Below, one piece after another: positions 35,609 to 44,253 of a DNA stretch of 64,000 nucleotides. The notes below the pieces were generated by a model. That model saw only the letters and a list, made by a program, of their open reading frames with translations. It was not told the origin of the DNA and ran no database searches. The stretch is from assembly GCA_036502625.1 (NCBI GenBank), contig DASXYG010000106.1, positions 59,580-123,579 of the forward strand, in the 5' to 3' direction. The translations under genes were made by a program, and so were the position numbers. Origin of the DNA: DASXYG01 sp036502625 (lineage in GTDB: Bacteria; Actinomycetota; Actinomycetes; Streptosporangiales; Streptosporangiaceae). Each line of letters starts with the position of its first letter. The stretch's first letter is position 1.

Positions 35609-36747
35609 GACTCGACGCCGACCACGCCGTGTTCCGTGACGCCGTCGCGCGGATGGCCGCCGACCACGTCGCGCCGATCGCGGACGAGCTCGACCGCACC
35701 GACGCGTTCCCCCGCCACCTCGTCGAGGTCTTCGCCGAGATGGGCCTCGTCCAGCTCGCCGTGCCCGAGGAGTACGGCGGGCCCGGCGGCGACCTGCTGG
35801 CGCACTGCATCGGACGCGAGGAGGTGGCCGCGGCCGGGTCGATGGCGCTGGCCCAGCTCTCCGGCCAGAACAGCATCGTGGTGCGCGGCATCATGGACTC
35901 CGGCACCGAGGAGCTGAAGAAGCGCGTCCTGCCGCAACTCGCCGAGGGCACGAAGCTGACCTGCATCTGCATCACCGAGCCCGGCGCGGGCTCCGACCCG
36001 GCGCTGATGCGGACCCGGGCGCGCAAGGACGGCGCGTCCTGGGTGATCAACGGCCGCAAGTCGTTCATCACCTGGGGGAGCGTCGCCGACTACGCGCTGG
36101 TCTTCGCGCGGACGAACGACCAGCCGCGCTCGCGGGGCATCAGCGCGTTCCTCGTCGAGACGGGCGCGCCCGGATGGGTCGTCGACCGGCACAACGACAA
36201 GATGGGCCAGCACGGCGTGCCGAACAACGAGATCCTCCTCGACGACCTGCGCGTGCCCGAGGAGAACATGGTCGGCGAGGAGGGGCGCGGTTTCCGGGCG
36301 GCTATGGAGGCGCTGCACCAGAACCGGCCGACCGTCGCGGGCCTGGCCGTCGGCGGTGCGCGCGCCGCGTTCGACTACGCGCGCGCGTACGCGAAGGAGC
36401 GCTCGCAAAGCGACACGCCGATCACCGACTTCCAGGGCCTGCGGTGGAAGTTCGCCGACATGGCCACCCAGTTGCAGGCGGCGCGGAACCTGGTGTGGGA
36501 CTGCGCCATGGAGTTCGACGCGGGCACCACGCCGGCGGAGTTCGCGAAGCTGTCGTCGATGGCGAAGCTGTTCGCCGCCGAGACCGCGAAGTACGTCACG
36601 TCGGAGTCGCTGCAGATCCTGGGCGGCCACGGCTACATGCGCGACCACCCGGTGGAGCGGTACGTGCGCGACGCGCGGCTGATCGCGATCTACGAGGGCA
36701 CCAGCGAGATCCAGCGGAACATCGTGGCGCGCGAAGTGCTGCGCTGA
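35605..36747 (+). CDS. Acyl-CoA dehydrogenase
   Basis: A 380-residue FAD acyl-CoA dehydrogenase: CICITEPGAGSDPALM and FITWGSVADYALVFART for FAD/substrate contacts, the KMGQHGVPNNEI loop, QILGGHGYMRDHPVERYVRDAR, and the catalytic-base candidate Glu364 in IYEGTSEIQ. It oxidises an acyl-CoA to the enoyl-CoA with electrons to ETF. It overlaps the decarboxylase gene (ATGA). In this cluster it may handle the side-chain acid released by the C-C hydrolase after CoA-transferase activation, for example isobutyrate-type acids in cumate-like degradation (inference). Confidence 0.93.
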   Translation: MRLDADHAVFRDAVARMAADHVAPIADELDRTDAFPRHLVEVFAEMGLVQLAVPEEYGGPGGDLLAHCIGREEVAAAGSMALAQLSGQNSIVVRGIMDSGTEELKKRVLPQLAEGTKLTCICITEPGAGSDPALMRTRARKDGASWVINGRKSFITWGSVADYALVFARTNDQPRSRGISAFLVETGAPGWVVDRHNDKMGQHGVPNNEILLDDLRVPEENMVGEEGRGFRAAMEALHQNRPTVAGLAVGGARAAFDYARAYAKERSQSDTPITDFQGLRWKFADMATQLQAARNLVWDCAMEFDAGTTPAEFAKLSSMAKLFAAETAKYVTSESLQILGGHGYMRDHPVERYVRDARLIAIYEGTSEIQRNIVAREVLR

Positions 36748-36776
36748 CGGCCGTACGCGCGGATCGGCGTTAGCAT

Positions 36777-36787
36777 TGGCACGACCA
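36777..36787. promoter_or_regulatory. Candidate GntR (FadR-type) operator 5
   Basis: TGGC-ACG-ACCA, one mismatch to TGGTNNNACCA and flanked by ATTGG on both sides, lies 69 bases upstream of the first full-length GntR gene. It could mediate autoregulation. Confidence 0.45.
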
Positions 36788-36855
36788 TTGGCCCGCGTGG
36801 CGGAATGCGCCGCGCGGGCCGGATCGCCCGCCGTGACGACGAGGAGGGCCGGTTC

Positions 36856-37653
36856 ATGCCGGCAGACCACGCGCGTGCCGCGGAGCCAGCGGCCCCGGTA
36901 GCCGAGGAGACCACCATGTTCCGGCCCGCCCGGCCGCGCCGCGCCTTCGACGAGATCATCGGGCAGATCCGCGCGCTGATCGAGAACGGCGAGCTGAAGC
37001 CGGGCGACCGGCTGCCGTCCGAGCGGGCGCTGGCCGAGCAGTTCGCGGTGAGCCGGAACACGGTGCGCGAGGCGCTGCGCATGCTGGAGATCTCCGGCCT
37101 CGTCGTGCTGAAGCGCGGCGCCACCGGCGGCGCGTTCATCGCGCACGCCGACACCGCCACGGTCACCGCGTCGCTGACCGACACGCTCCGGCTGACCGAC
37201 GTCTCGCTGGCCGACGTCACGGACGCCATGCGCCGCATCACGACGGTGGTCACCCGGGCGGCGTGCGAGAACATCACGGACGACGACATCGCCGCGCTCG
37301 AGGCCAACCTCAGCGAGGTCGCCCGGCTCACCGAGGCGGGGGAGTGGGAGCGCAAGGCCCACGTCAACCTGGAGTTCCAGCGCCTGCTCGCCCAGGCGAC
37401 CGGCAACCCGATCCTGGCGATCATCACGGACTCCCTGGTCGACGTCCTCGGCGCCGTCATCGCGCGGGTCGGGCCGCTGCAGGACGACTTCACCCTGCGG
37501 TCCCGCCGCCGCCTGCTGAAACGGCTCCGCGAGCGCGACGCCGACGGCGCGGCCGACGAGATCGAGCGCTATCTGCGCCGGCTGCACGGCCTGTGGCTGC
37601 GCGGCGTCGGCACGGAGAAGCCCGGCCGGGCGCGCGCCCGGCCCGGAGCCTGA
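36856..37653 (+). CDS. GntR-family (FadR/FCD) regulator, full length (first of tandem pair)
   Basis: A 265-residue FCD-type GntR. After a 25-residue leader, the winged helix (about 25-100) has LPSERALAEQFAVSRNTVREALRM and GATGGAFI. The helical FCD domain follows (about 115-255). Two positions that hold metal-binding His in many FCD proteins are Gln and Arg here (LEFQRLL, SRRRLL), suggesting a metal-free or differently liganded pocket. ATG after GAGGAGGG. Stop and the next gene's GTG are one base apart, so the two regulators are co-translated. Confidence 0.9.
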   Translation: MPADHARAAEPAAPVAEETTMFRPARPRRAFDEIIGQIRALIENGELKPGDRLPSERALAEQFAVSRNTVREALRMLEISGLVVLKRGATGGAFIAHADTATVTASLTDTLRLTDVSLADVTDAMRRITTVVTRAACENITDDDIAALEANLSEVARLTEAGEWERKAHVNLEFQRLLAQATGNPILAIITDSLVDVLGAVIARVGPLQDDFTLRSRRRLLKRLRERDADGAADEIERYLRRLHGLWLRGVGTEKPGRARARPGA

Positions 37654-37654
37654 G

Positions 37655-38398
37655 GTGGCCGGGGAACCGGTCTTCCAACCGGCGCGGCCGCGCCGCGCGT
37701 TCGACGAGATCGTCGCGCAGATCCGCGACCTGCTGCGCCGCGGCGAGCTGAAACCCGGCGACCGGCTGCCCTCGGAGCAGTCCCTGGCCGCCCAGTTCGC
37801 GGTGAGCCGCAACACCGTGCGCGAGGCGCTGCGCATGCTGGAGATCTCCGGCCTGATCACCCTCCGCAAGGGCGCCGGCGGCGGCGCGTTCATCGCCCGC
37901 TCCGACCCCGCGGTGGTCTCCCGCAGCCTGTCCGACACGCTCCAGCTCACCGACGTCTCGCTGGCCGACATCACCGAGGCGCGGCTGTGGATCGAGTCCG
38001 TCGTCGTACGGGTGGCCTGCGAGCGGATGACCGACGACCACCTGGCCGCGCTCGCCGCGAACGTCAAGGAGGCGGCCGAGCTCACCGGCGCGGGCGACTG
38101 GGAGCGCAAGGCCCTGGCGCACGTCGAGTTCCACAACCTGCTCGCCGACGCGACCGGCAACGCGCTCATGTCGATCATGATGCGCTCGCTGATGGACATG
38201 ATGCGCGACATCGTGCTCAGCGTCGGCCCCACCCGGACCGACTTCATGCTCAACTCCCGGCGCCGCCTGCTCGCCCGGTTCCGCGCCCGCGACGCCGACG
38301 GCGCGGTCGCCGAGATGGAGCGCTGCCTGCGCCGCCTGCACAAGCTCTGGCTGTCCGGCGCGTACCCCGGCTCCCGCACCGGGGCACGCGCCGACTGA
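37655..38398 (+). CDS. GntR-family (FadR/FCD) regulator, full length (second of tandem pair)
   Basis: A 247-residue paralogue of the preceding protein: FQPARPRRAFDEIVAQIRDLL, the identical recognition segment AVSRNTVREALRMLEISGL, and an FCD domain that keeps one more histidine (HVEFHNLL) than its neighbour. Different ligand pockets over the same DNA-binding surface would let two effectors act on one set of operators (inference). GTG start. Its TGA and the convergent binding-protein stop share the palindrome TGATCA. Confidence 0.92.
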   Translation: MAGEPVFQPARPRRAFDEIVAQIRDLLRRGELKPGDRLPSEQSLAAQFAVSRNTVREALRMLEISGLITLRKGAGGGAFIARSDPAVVSRSLSDTLQLTDVSLADITEARLWIESVVVRVACERMTDDHLAALAANVKEAAELTGAGDWERKALAHVEFHNLLADATGNALMSIMMRSLMDMMRDIVLSVGPTRTDFMLNSRRRLLARFRARDADGAVAEMERCLRRLHKLWLSGAYPGSRTGARAD

Positions 38399-39640
38399 TC
38401 AGCCCTGGCCGGGCGTCTTGTACTGCTTCGCGATGCCCGCGGTGTACAGGTTCTTCGTCAGCAGCCGCAGGCCGCCGGGGCGGGCGGGGTCGGGCCGGGA
38501 GACGTACACGCCGCGCGACGGCGGCGCGCCCACCGTCGAGAAGTCAAGCGCGGGCAGCAGCCCGCCGGTGTCGACGTCCGTCGAGGCGCGCAGCGCCTTC
38601 TCCAGGCCCTGGCGGGTGAGCGAGCCGCAGGCCCTCTTCAGCACCTCGGTGTACGCCTCGGCGGTGGCCCAGCCGACGTTGATCCCGTCCTCCGGCGACA
38701 CGCCCTTCGGCTTTGCCTTCTCGAACGCCGTCGTGATCCGCCGCGCCGCCGGGTCGTCCGAGCCGTACGGCAGCCGCGACGTGACCAGGTAGAGCTGGTC
38801 GCGTACGGGCCCGGCGGCCGGGGTGGTGAGGAGCTGCGGCAGGAACGTCGCGTTGTTGCCCAGGATCGGCACCTTCCAGCCCGCCGACGACGACACCGAC
38901 GCGACCGACGCGGTCTGCGTGGGCAGCGTGCTGAGCAGCAGCGCCTTCGCGCCCTTGGCCTGCATGCCGCGCACCTGCCGGGTCATGTCCGACTCGGCCG
39001 GGTCGACCTGCACGGACGCCAGCTTCAGGCCCAGCTTGGCCGCCGCCCACTTGCTGCCGAGGAGCGCGTCCTCGCCGTAGCTGCCCTGCCAGTAGATGTG
39101 GCCGACGGTGTCGCCGCGCTTGATGATCTTCTTGTCCAGCAGGTAGCTGAGCCCGTTGACCATCTCCAGGTCGTACGGCGTGCCGTACACCAGGGTGTCC
39201 GGGTTGCTCAGGATGTGGGAGTCCCAGCCCTGCGCGCCCGTCACCACGTGGTCGCTGGTGATGCGGCCCTTCAGCGCCTCCAGTTGCGGCGAGCCGAGCA
39301 GCGAGACGTAGCCGAGCACGTTCGGCGTGGTCTTCTGGTAGAGGCTGATCGCCTTCTGCACGTCGTAGCCGTGGTCCTCGACGACCAGCTTGATCTTCCG
39401 GCCGCAGACGCCGCCCGCGGCGTTCAGCCGGTCGACGTACAGGCGGGTGCCGGCCAGGTTCACCCTGCCCTGGCCGGAGATCGCGCCGGACAGGTCGGTG
39501 AGGTAGCCGAGGCTGATCGCGTCGGCGGTGACCCCGGGGCCGGCCGCGCCCGCGCCGGAGCCGCCGGGCGGCTGGGTGCTGCAGGCCAGCGCGGCCCCGA
39601 TCGTCAGTGTGGCGGCGGTGAGCCGGAGTGCGCGTCTCAT
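38399..39640 (-). CDS. Branched-chain-amino-acid-type ABC importer, substrate-binding lipoprotein
   Basis: A 413-residue periplasmic-binding-protein type 1 protein. The signal peptide ends in ALAC with Cys20 as the lipid site, followed by a Gly/Ala-rich linker. Family blocks: SLGYLTDLSGAISGQGRVNLAGTRLYVDRLNAAGGV, HIYWQGSYGEDALLG, QVDPAESDMTRQVRGMQAKGAKALLLS. LivJ-like proteins in catabolic clusters often bind aromatic acids. Last gene of a five-gene importer operon that has its own GntR-type site. Confidence 0.92.
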   Translation of the reverse strand: MRRALRLTAATLTIGAALACSTQPPGGSGAGAAGPGVTADAISLGYLTDLSGAISGQGRVNLAGTRLYVDRLNAAGGVCGRKIKLVVEDHGYDVQKAISLYQKTTPNVLGYVSLLGSPQLEALKGRITSDHVVTGAQGWDSHILSNPDTLVYGTPYDLEMVNGLSYLLDKKIIKRGDTVGHIYWQGSYGEDALLGSKWAAAKLGLKLASVQVDPAESDMTRQVRGMQAKGAKALLLSTLPTQTASVASVSSSAGWKVPILGNNATFLPQLLTTPAAGPVRDQLYLVTSRLPYGSDDPAARRITTAFEKAKPKGVSPEDGINVGWATAEAYTEVLKRACGSLTRQGLEKALRASTDVDTGGLLPALDFSTVGAPPSRGVYVSRPDPARPGGLRLLTKNLYTAGIAKQYKTPGQG

Positions 39641-40674
39641 GCGGACACCCTTCGGTGGGATTTGATGACGAGGATCACGACGATCAGCGCGCCGAACAGG
39701 TACTGCGCGACCACACCGCTGTCCAGGCCGCCGCTTCCGGACGACGACACGAACGGGAGGGCGCCGCCGTACTGGCCGAGCAGCAGCGGGATTCCGGTGA
39801 CGGCGAACGCGCCGGCGACCGCGCCGGGCAGGCTGCCCATGCCGCCGATGACGATCATGGCGAGGTACTGCACGGACAGCGTCAGGCCGAAGTACTCGGG
39901 CACGACGTGCTGGAACAGCAGCCCGAGCAGCACCCCGGCCAGCCCCGCGTACACCGACGACAGCACGAACGCCAGCGCCTTGTACCGCTGCACGTCGACG
40001 CCCGCGGCGGCGGCCGCCGCCTCGCTGTCGCGCACCGTGCGCAGGCCCCGGCCCACCCGGCTGCGCAGCACGTTCCGCACGAACCAGTAGCAGGCGGCGA
40101 GCAGCGCGAGCACGACGTACCAGAGCCGGTCGTACGCGCCGAACGGCACGCCGAGCACGTACAGGTACGGTCCCTGGTCGGCGAAGTGGAAGCCGAACAG
40201 GTCGAGCACCGGGACGTCGCGGCCGTACGCGCCGCCGGTGACCGGGCGCGCGTCCGCCAGCACCTGCCGGCCGACCATGATCAGCGCGAGCGACGCCAGG
40301 CCGAGGTAGATGCCGCGCACCCGCGCCGCCACCGGGCTGAACACCAGACCCGCGACGCCGGCGGCGGCCACCGCGAGCACCGCGGCCAGCGGTCCGGGCA
40401 GCCCGAGGCTCGCCGTGTCGGGCGAGCCGGTGCCGGGGCCGAGGTAGGCGTACCCGTACGCGCCGATCGCCAGGAAGAACCCGTGCGCGAGGGAGAGCTG
40501 GCCGGACAGGCCGACCAGGACGGTGAGGCCGAGCGCGCCGACCGCCGCGGCGGCGGAGTACAGCACGAGCTGCGTCCAGAAGTCCGACGCGAACAGCGGG
40601 AGCACCGCGGCGACGAGGGCCAGCGCGATGCCCGCGCCGCGGCGTACGGCCGGGGACCGGGAAAGGTACGTCAC
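39637..40674 (-). CDS. Branched-chain-amino-acid-type ABC importer permease (LivM-like)
   Basis: A 345-residue permease with about ten membrane helices and the LivM signatures LVGLSGQLSLAHGFFLAIGAYGYAYL and RDSEAAAAAAGVDVQRYKALAFVLSSVYAGLAG. GTG start, preceded by GGAGGAATC. Stop overlaps the ATG of the binding-protein gene. It forms a heterodimeric channel with the LivH-like permease. Confidence 0.93.
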   Translation of the reverse strand: MTYLSRSPAVRRGAGIALALVAAVLPLFASDFWTQLVLYSAAAAVGALGLTVLVGLSGQLSLAHGFFLAIGAYGYAYLGPGTGSPDTASLGLPGPLAAVLAVAAAGVAGLVFSPVAARVRGIYLGLASLALIMVGRQVLADARPVTGGAYGRDVPVLDLFGFHFADQGPYLYVLGVPFGAYDRLWYVVLALLAACYWFVRNVLRSRVGRGLRTVRDSEAAAAAAGVDVQRYKALAFVLSSVYAGLAGVLLGLLFQHVVPEYFGLTLSVQYLAMIVIGGMGSLPGAVAGAFAVTGIPLLLGQYGGALPFVSSSGSGGLDSGVVAQYLFGALIVVILVIKSHRRVSA

Positions 40675-40686
40675 GATTCCTCCGCG

Positions 40687-41574
40687 TCAGATCCGGTACA
40701 GCGGGCGCTTGCCGAACAGGCCGTGCGGCCGCCAGAGCAGGACGAGGACCATCAGCACCCAGGGCGCGACGGTGTCGAAGCCCTGGCCGAGGAAGGCGAG
40801 CCGGTCCTGGTAGCCGGAGACCAGCGCCTGCGACAGCCCGACCAGCAGGCCGCCGGCGACCGCGCCGCCGACGGAGTCCAGGCCGCCGATCACCGCGGCG
40901 GGGAAGGCCAGGATGGCGATGTCGCCGGTGCCGGCGACCAGGCCGGGGCTCGGGTACGCGATGAGGAACAGGCCGGCGACCGCGGCCAGCGCGGCGCCGA
41001 GGATCCACGCCCAGTCCGAGACCCGCCGCAGCCGCGCGCCCACGAGGCTCGCGGTCTCCGGGTCCTCGGCGGTGGCGCGCGCGGACAGGCCCATCATCGT
41101 GTAGCGGTTCGCCAGCACGAACCCGGCGATGATCAGCGCCGACACGGCGAGCGCGGCCAGCCGCGACACCGGTACGGCCAGTCCGCCCGCGTGGAGGGTC
41201 GCGTCGCCCCAGGGGTCGCCGCTGGTCAGGATGTCCGCGCCGAGCCGCCGGGTGAGCTCGGCGGTGAGCACGACGTTGAGGCCGATCGTGATGATGCCGC
41301 GCACGTCCGTGCCCGCGTTCCGGGTCGGCACCATGGCCAGCCGGTTGACGGCGAACCCGAACACGGCCGCGCCCGCGACGCCGATCGCGACCGCGGCGGC
41401 GAACCCGACGCGCGCGTGCAGCACGGCGATGAGGTACGTGCCGAGCACGAGCATCGAGCCGTGCGCGAAGTTCGGCGTACGGGTGCCCCGGAAGATCACC
41501 ACGAAGCCGATCGAGATCAGCGCGTAGACGAGCCCCAGGGAGACGCCGTCGACCAGCAGGTTGGCGAGCCGCAT
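40687..41574 (-). CDS. Branched-chain-amino-acid-type ABC importer permease (LivH-like)
   Basis: A 295-residue permease with eight predicted helices and LivH hallmarks: LVDGVSLGLVYALISIGFVVIFRG, NFAHGSMLVLGTYL, ATAEDPETASLVGARLRRVSD and FPAAVIGGLDSVGGAVAGGLLVG. ATG start with GGAGG upstream. It sits between the ATPase and LivM-like genes. Confidence 0.94.
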   Translation of the reverse strand: MRLANLLVDGVSLGLVYALISIGFVVIFRGTRTPNFAHGSMLVLGTYLIAVLHARVGFAAAVAIGVAGAAVFGFAVNRLAMVPTRNAGTDVRGIITIGLNVVLTAELTRRLGADILTSGDPWGDATLHAGGLAVPVSRLAALAVSALIIAGFVLANRYTMMGLSARATAEDPETASLVGARLRRVSDWAWILGAALAAVAGLFLIAYPSPGLVAGTGDIAILAFPAAVIGGLDSVGGAVAGGLLVGLSQALVSGYQDRLAFLGQGFDTVAPWVLMVLVLLWRPHGLFGKRPLYRI

Positions 41575-41598
41575 CGCAGTTCCTCCGCGTCCGTCGGT

Positions 41599-42438
41599 TC
41601 AGGTGGCCGGCTGGGTGCCGAGGTAGGCGGCGACGACGTCGGCGTTCTCGCGGATCTCCGCGGGGGTGCCGGCGGCGATGACCTCGCCGAAGTCGAGGAC
41701 GGTGACGTGGTCGGCGAGGCCGAGCACGAAGCGCACGTCGTGCTCGATGAGCAGGATCGTCAGCCCGAGGGCGGCGTGGACGTCGCGGATGAGCGCGGCC
41801 ATCTCGTCGATCTCGGCCGCGCTCATGCCCGCCACCGGTTCGTCGAGGAGCAGCAGCCGGGCGTCCGAGGCGAGCGCGCGGGCGATCTCCACCCGCTTGC
41901 GCGTGCCGTACGGCAGCGGTCCGCACGGCCGGTCGAGCAGCGGCGCCAGGCCCATCAGCTCGGCGATCTCGCCGCACCGCTCGCGCGCGGCCCGCTCCTC
42001 GCCCCGCGCACCGGGCAGGCCCAGCCCGGCGCGGACCACGCCGCTGCGGCCGTGCCGGTAGCGGCCGAGCATGATGTTCTCCCGTACGGACTCGGCGCGC
42101 GACAGCTCCAGGTTCTGGAACGTGCGCGCCACGCCGAGCCGCGCGATCCGGTGCGGCCGCATCCGGGTGAGCACCGCCCCGCCGTACCGCACCTCACCGG
42201 CCGCCGGCCGGTAGAACCCGGTGACGACGTTGAACAGGGTCGACTTCCCGGCCCCGTTAGGCCCGATCACCGCGGACAGCGCCCCCGGCGCGGCGCTCAG
42301 GCTCACCCTGTCGAGCGCCCGCACCCCCGCGAACTCGACCGTGACGCCGTCGATCGTCAATGCGTCCGTCACGGTGCCCTCCCGGGTCTCCGCCTCGGCG
42401 CCCGCCGCGGTGCCACTCCCGGTTTCGGCGCCGGTCAC
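41599..42438 (-). CDS. Branched-chain-amino-acid-type ABC importer ATPase (LivG-like)
   Basis: A 279-residue ATPase: Walker A GPNGAGKST, Walker B LLLLDEP followed by VAGMS, H-loop LIEHD, and the LivG-type RTFQNLELSRAESVRENIMLG. The signature motif is degenerate (LPYGTRKRVEIARAL), as usual for LivG. The GTG at 42438 overlaps the upstream stop (GTGA); a second in-frame GTG 22 codons later, also with a good ribosome site, would give a more family-like N terminus, so the first 22 acidic residues may not be made. Confidence 0.92.
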   Translation of the reverse strand: MTGAETGSGTAAGAEAETREGTVTDALTIDGVTVEFAGVRALDRVSLSAAPGALSAVIGPNGAGKSTLFNVVTGFYRPAAGEVRYGGAVLTRMRPHRIARLGVARTFQNLELSRAESVRENIMLGRYRHGRSGVVRAGLGLPGARGEERAARERCGEIAELMGLAPLLDRPCGPLPYGTRKRVEIARALASDARLLLLDEPVAGMSAAEIDEMAALIRDVHAALGLTILLIEHDVRFVLGLADHVTVLDFGEVIAAGTPAEIRENADVVAAYLGTQPAT

Positions 42439-43211
42439 GGCGTCTCCCTGGTTTCCGTGGTGGCGGGTGGGCTTTCGGCGGTGCCGAGGTACAGGTCGCG
42501 CAGGACGCCGCCGGCGGCCAGCTCGTCCGGTGTGCCGCTGAACGCGATCCGGCCGAGGCGCAGGACGTGCACGGCGGCGGCCAGGCGTGTGGCGAGCGCG
42601 ACGTTCTGCTCGGCCAGCAGCACGGTCGTGCCGCCCGCGGCGATCCGCGCGACCAGGTCGCCCACGTGCGTGATCATCGTGGGCGCCAGGCCGAGCGACG
42701 GCTCGTCGAGCAGCAGGAGCCGCGGCTGCGACATGAGCGCCCGCCCGATCGCCAGCATCTGCTGCTCGCCGCCGGACAGCAGCGACGCCCCGAGCCGCCG
42801 CTTGCGCCCGAGGACGGGGAACAGCCCGAGCACCTCGGCCAGCGCTCCGCGCCGCGCCGCCCGCCGTACGGTCAGCGCCCCGGCCATCAGGTTCTCCTCG
42901 ACGGTCATCTCGGTGAAGATCCGCCGCCCCTCGGGCACCTGCGCCAGCCCCCGCCGTACGACCGCGGCCGGATCGAGCCCGTCGAGCCGCTCGCCCGCCA
43001 GCGTGATCCGCCCCGCGGCCACCGCCCCGTCATGGAACCGCAGCGTCCCCGACAGTGCCCGGAACAGCGTGGTCTTCCCGGCCCCGTTGCTCCCGACCAC
43101 GGCAACGGTCGCCCCATCCGCCACCCGCAACGTCAGATCCTCAACAGGCCGCGCATCCGACCCGTACCGGACGCCGACCCCGTCGACACACAACAGCTCC
43201 GAACCACCCAT
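42435..43211 (-). CDS. Branched-chain-amino-acid-type ABC importer ATPase (LivF-like)
   Basis: A 258-residue ATPase with Walker A GSNGAGKTT, signature LLSGGEQQMLAIGRAL, Walker B LLLLDEPSLGLAP, H-loop LLAEQN, and the LivF block QVPEGRRIFTEMTVEENLMAGA. The ATG at 43211 was chosen to fit the family. First gene of the importer operon; a GntR-type site lies about 50 bases upstream, tying import to the catabolic genes. Confidence 0.92.
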   Translation of the reverse strand: MGGSELLCVDGVGVRYGSDARPVEDLTLRVADGATVAVVGSNGAGKTTLFRALSGTLRFHDGAVAAGRITLAGERLDGLDPAAVVRRGLAQVPEGRRIFTEMTVEENLMAGALTVRRAARRGALAEVLGLFPVLGRKRRLGASLLSGGEQQMLAIGRALMSQPRLLLLDEPSLGLAPTMITHVGDLVARIAAGGTTVLLAEQNVALATRLAAAVHVLRLGRIAFSGTPDELAAGGVLRDLYLGTAESPPATTETRETP

Positions 43212-43261
43212 GGGGGCACCCACTCCCGGCGGGACACAAACCCAAAGGATCAGATATCCTT

Positions 43262-43272
43262 TGGTTGATCCA
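43262..43272. promoter_or_regulatory. Candidate GntR (FadR-type) operator 6
   Basis: TGGT-TGA-TCCA, one mismatch to the palindrome. With flanks it shares GGTTGATCC-x-TT with operator 1. It lies in front of the aromatic-importer operon. The rest of the 175-base gap (43212-43386) holds nothing else recognisable. Confidence 0.5.
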
Positions 43273-43386
43273 TTATTACCGGAGCCCAACTCCTGGCGTC
43301 AACGCCCGCCGCGGGGAAGCCGCGCGCTCCCGGCACCGGGACGCGACGAGTTCTCACACCGAGACGGGGCGGCTCAGGTGGAAGCG

Positions 43387-44172
43387 CTAGCCGCGCAGCA
43401 GCTTCGCGAGAAGGGCCGCCAGTTCGGCGTCCGTCCGCGATTCCGCGAGCTCCCACAACCCCGCGCTGTCCTCAACCGGCCCGCCGCCCTCCAGGCAGAG
43501 GATCATGTCGCCGATGCACATGGATTCGGCGAGCCTCCGCCGGAAACCGGTCATCCGGGCGTCGGCCTCGGCGTCGCGGAACAACTCCACGGCCAGCCGC
43601 CCCGCGATGGCCCCGAACGGCGGCGGAGCGCCCATCGCGGTCGCCACCCAGCTCACCCCGGCTCTGACGGCCGGCTCCCTGAAGTCACGTGAGCGCAGTA
43701 CGGCGATCAACTCGCCGAAAGGCTGAGTCGACCCGACCGCATCCGGCTGTAGGGCATCCCAGAGGGGATCCATGATCGCCTGCGCCGTCCCCTCCACGAA
43801 CGCGTCACGCATCGAGTCGCGGAGACGCCTGGTCTGCCGCCCCACCGCCTCCAGGAAGCCCGTGCGCCGCCACTCACGGAGCCGCGCCTCGTACGCGTCC
43901 TCGTCGATCACGGCAGAGCGCGGATCCAGCCCGAACAGCCGGGAGATCAGCCCCTGGAAGTAGACGACCTCATCGTCGGGTGAGGGGCCCGCCATCTCGA
44001 ACCGGAGGCTGATGAAGTCGGCATAGGTGCCCTTGCTCGGATCCCTTGGCGGGAGCGCGGGCTCGTCGAGCGGCGGGTTCATGCGCTCGGCAGGCTTTTC
44101 GAAGCCGTGAGCGGGCTCCTTGGAACCCCGGTGGCTCTTGTCCGCCCCGTCTTGGGGCTTGTCGCCTGCCAT
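43387..44172 (-). CDS. Hypothetical protein, 261 residues
   Basis: Not recognised. A charged, low-complexity N terminus (about 1-48, Lys/Asp/Pro-rich) precedes a probably all-helical body (FISLRFEMAGPSPDDEVVYFQGLISRLFGL; REWRRTGFLEAVGRQTRRLRDSMRDAFVEG) ending in AELAALLAKLLRG. No signal peptide or membrane helix. Codon use is normal for the window. It follows a 76-residue hypothetical gene in the same direction, 81 bases away, and may be expressed with it. Its promoter region has no recognisable operator. Confidence 0.6.
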   Translation of the reverse strand: MAGDKPQDGADKSHRGSKEPAHGFEKPAERMNPPLDEPALPPRDPSKGTYADFISLRFEMAGPSPDDEVVYFQGLISRLFGLDPRSAVIDEDAYEARLREWRRTGFLEAVGRQTRRLRDSMRDAFVEGTAQAIMDPLWDALQPDAVGSTQPFGELIAVLRSRDFREPAVRAGVSWVATAMGAPPPFGAIAGRLAVELFRDAEADARMTGFRRRLAESMCIGDMILCLEGGGPVEDSAGLWELAESRTDAELAALLAKLLRG

Positions 44173-44253
44173 GGTCGGACGATCCGGCCTTGGGGGTGCG
44201 GTGGCAAGGCAGGGATATGTGGCGGTGGAGCCGGTCTGCGGCCCGCGCGGGCG

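Noticed and set aside
39628..43692. A 1,354-codon open frame on the plus strand
   Set aside because: It lies antisense to the complete Liv-type importer operon and reads as low-complexity basic sequence.
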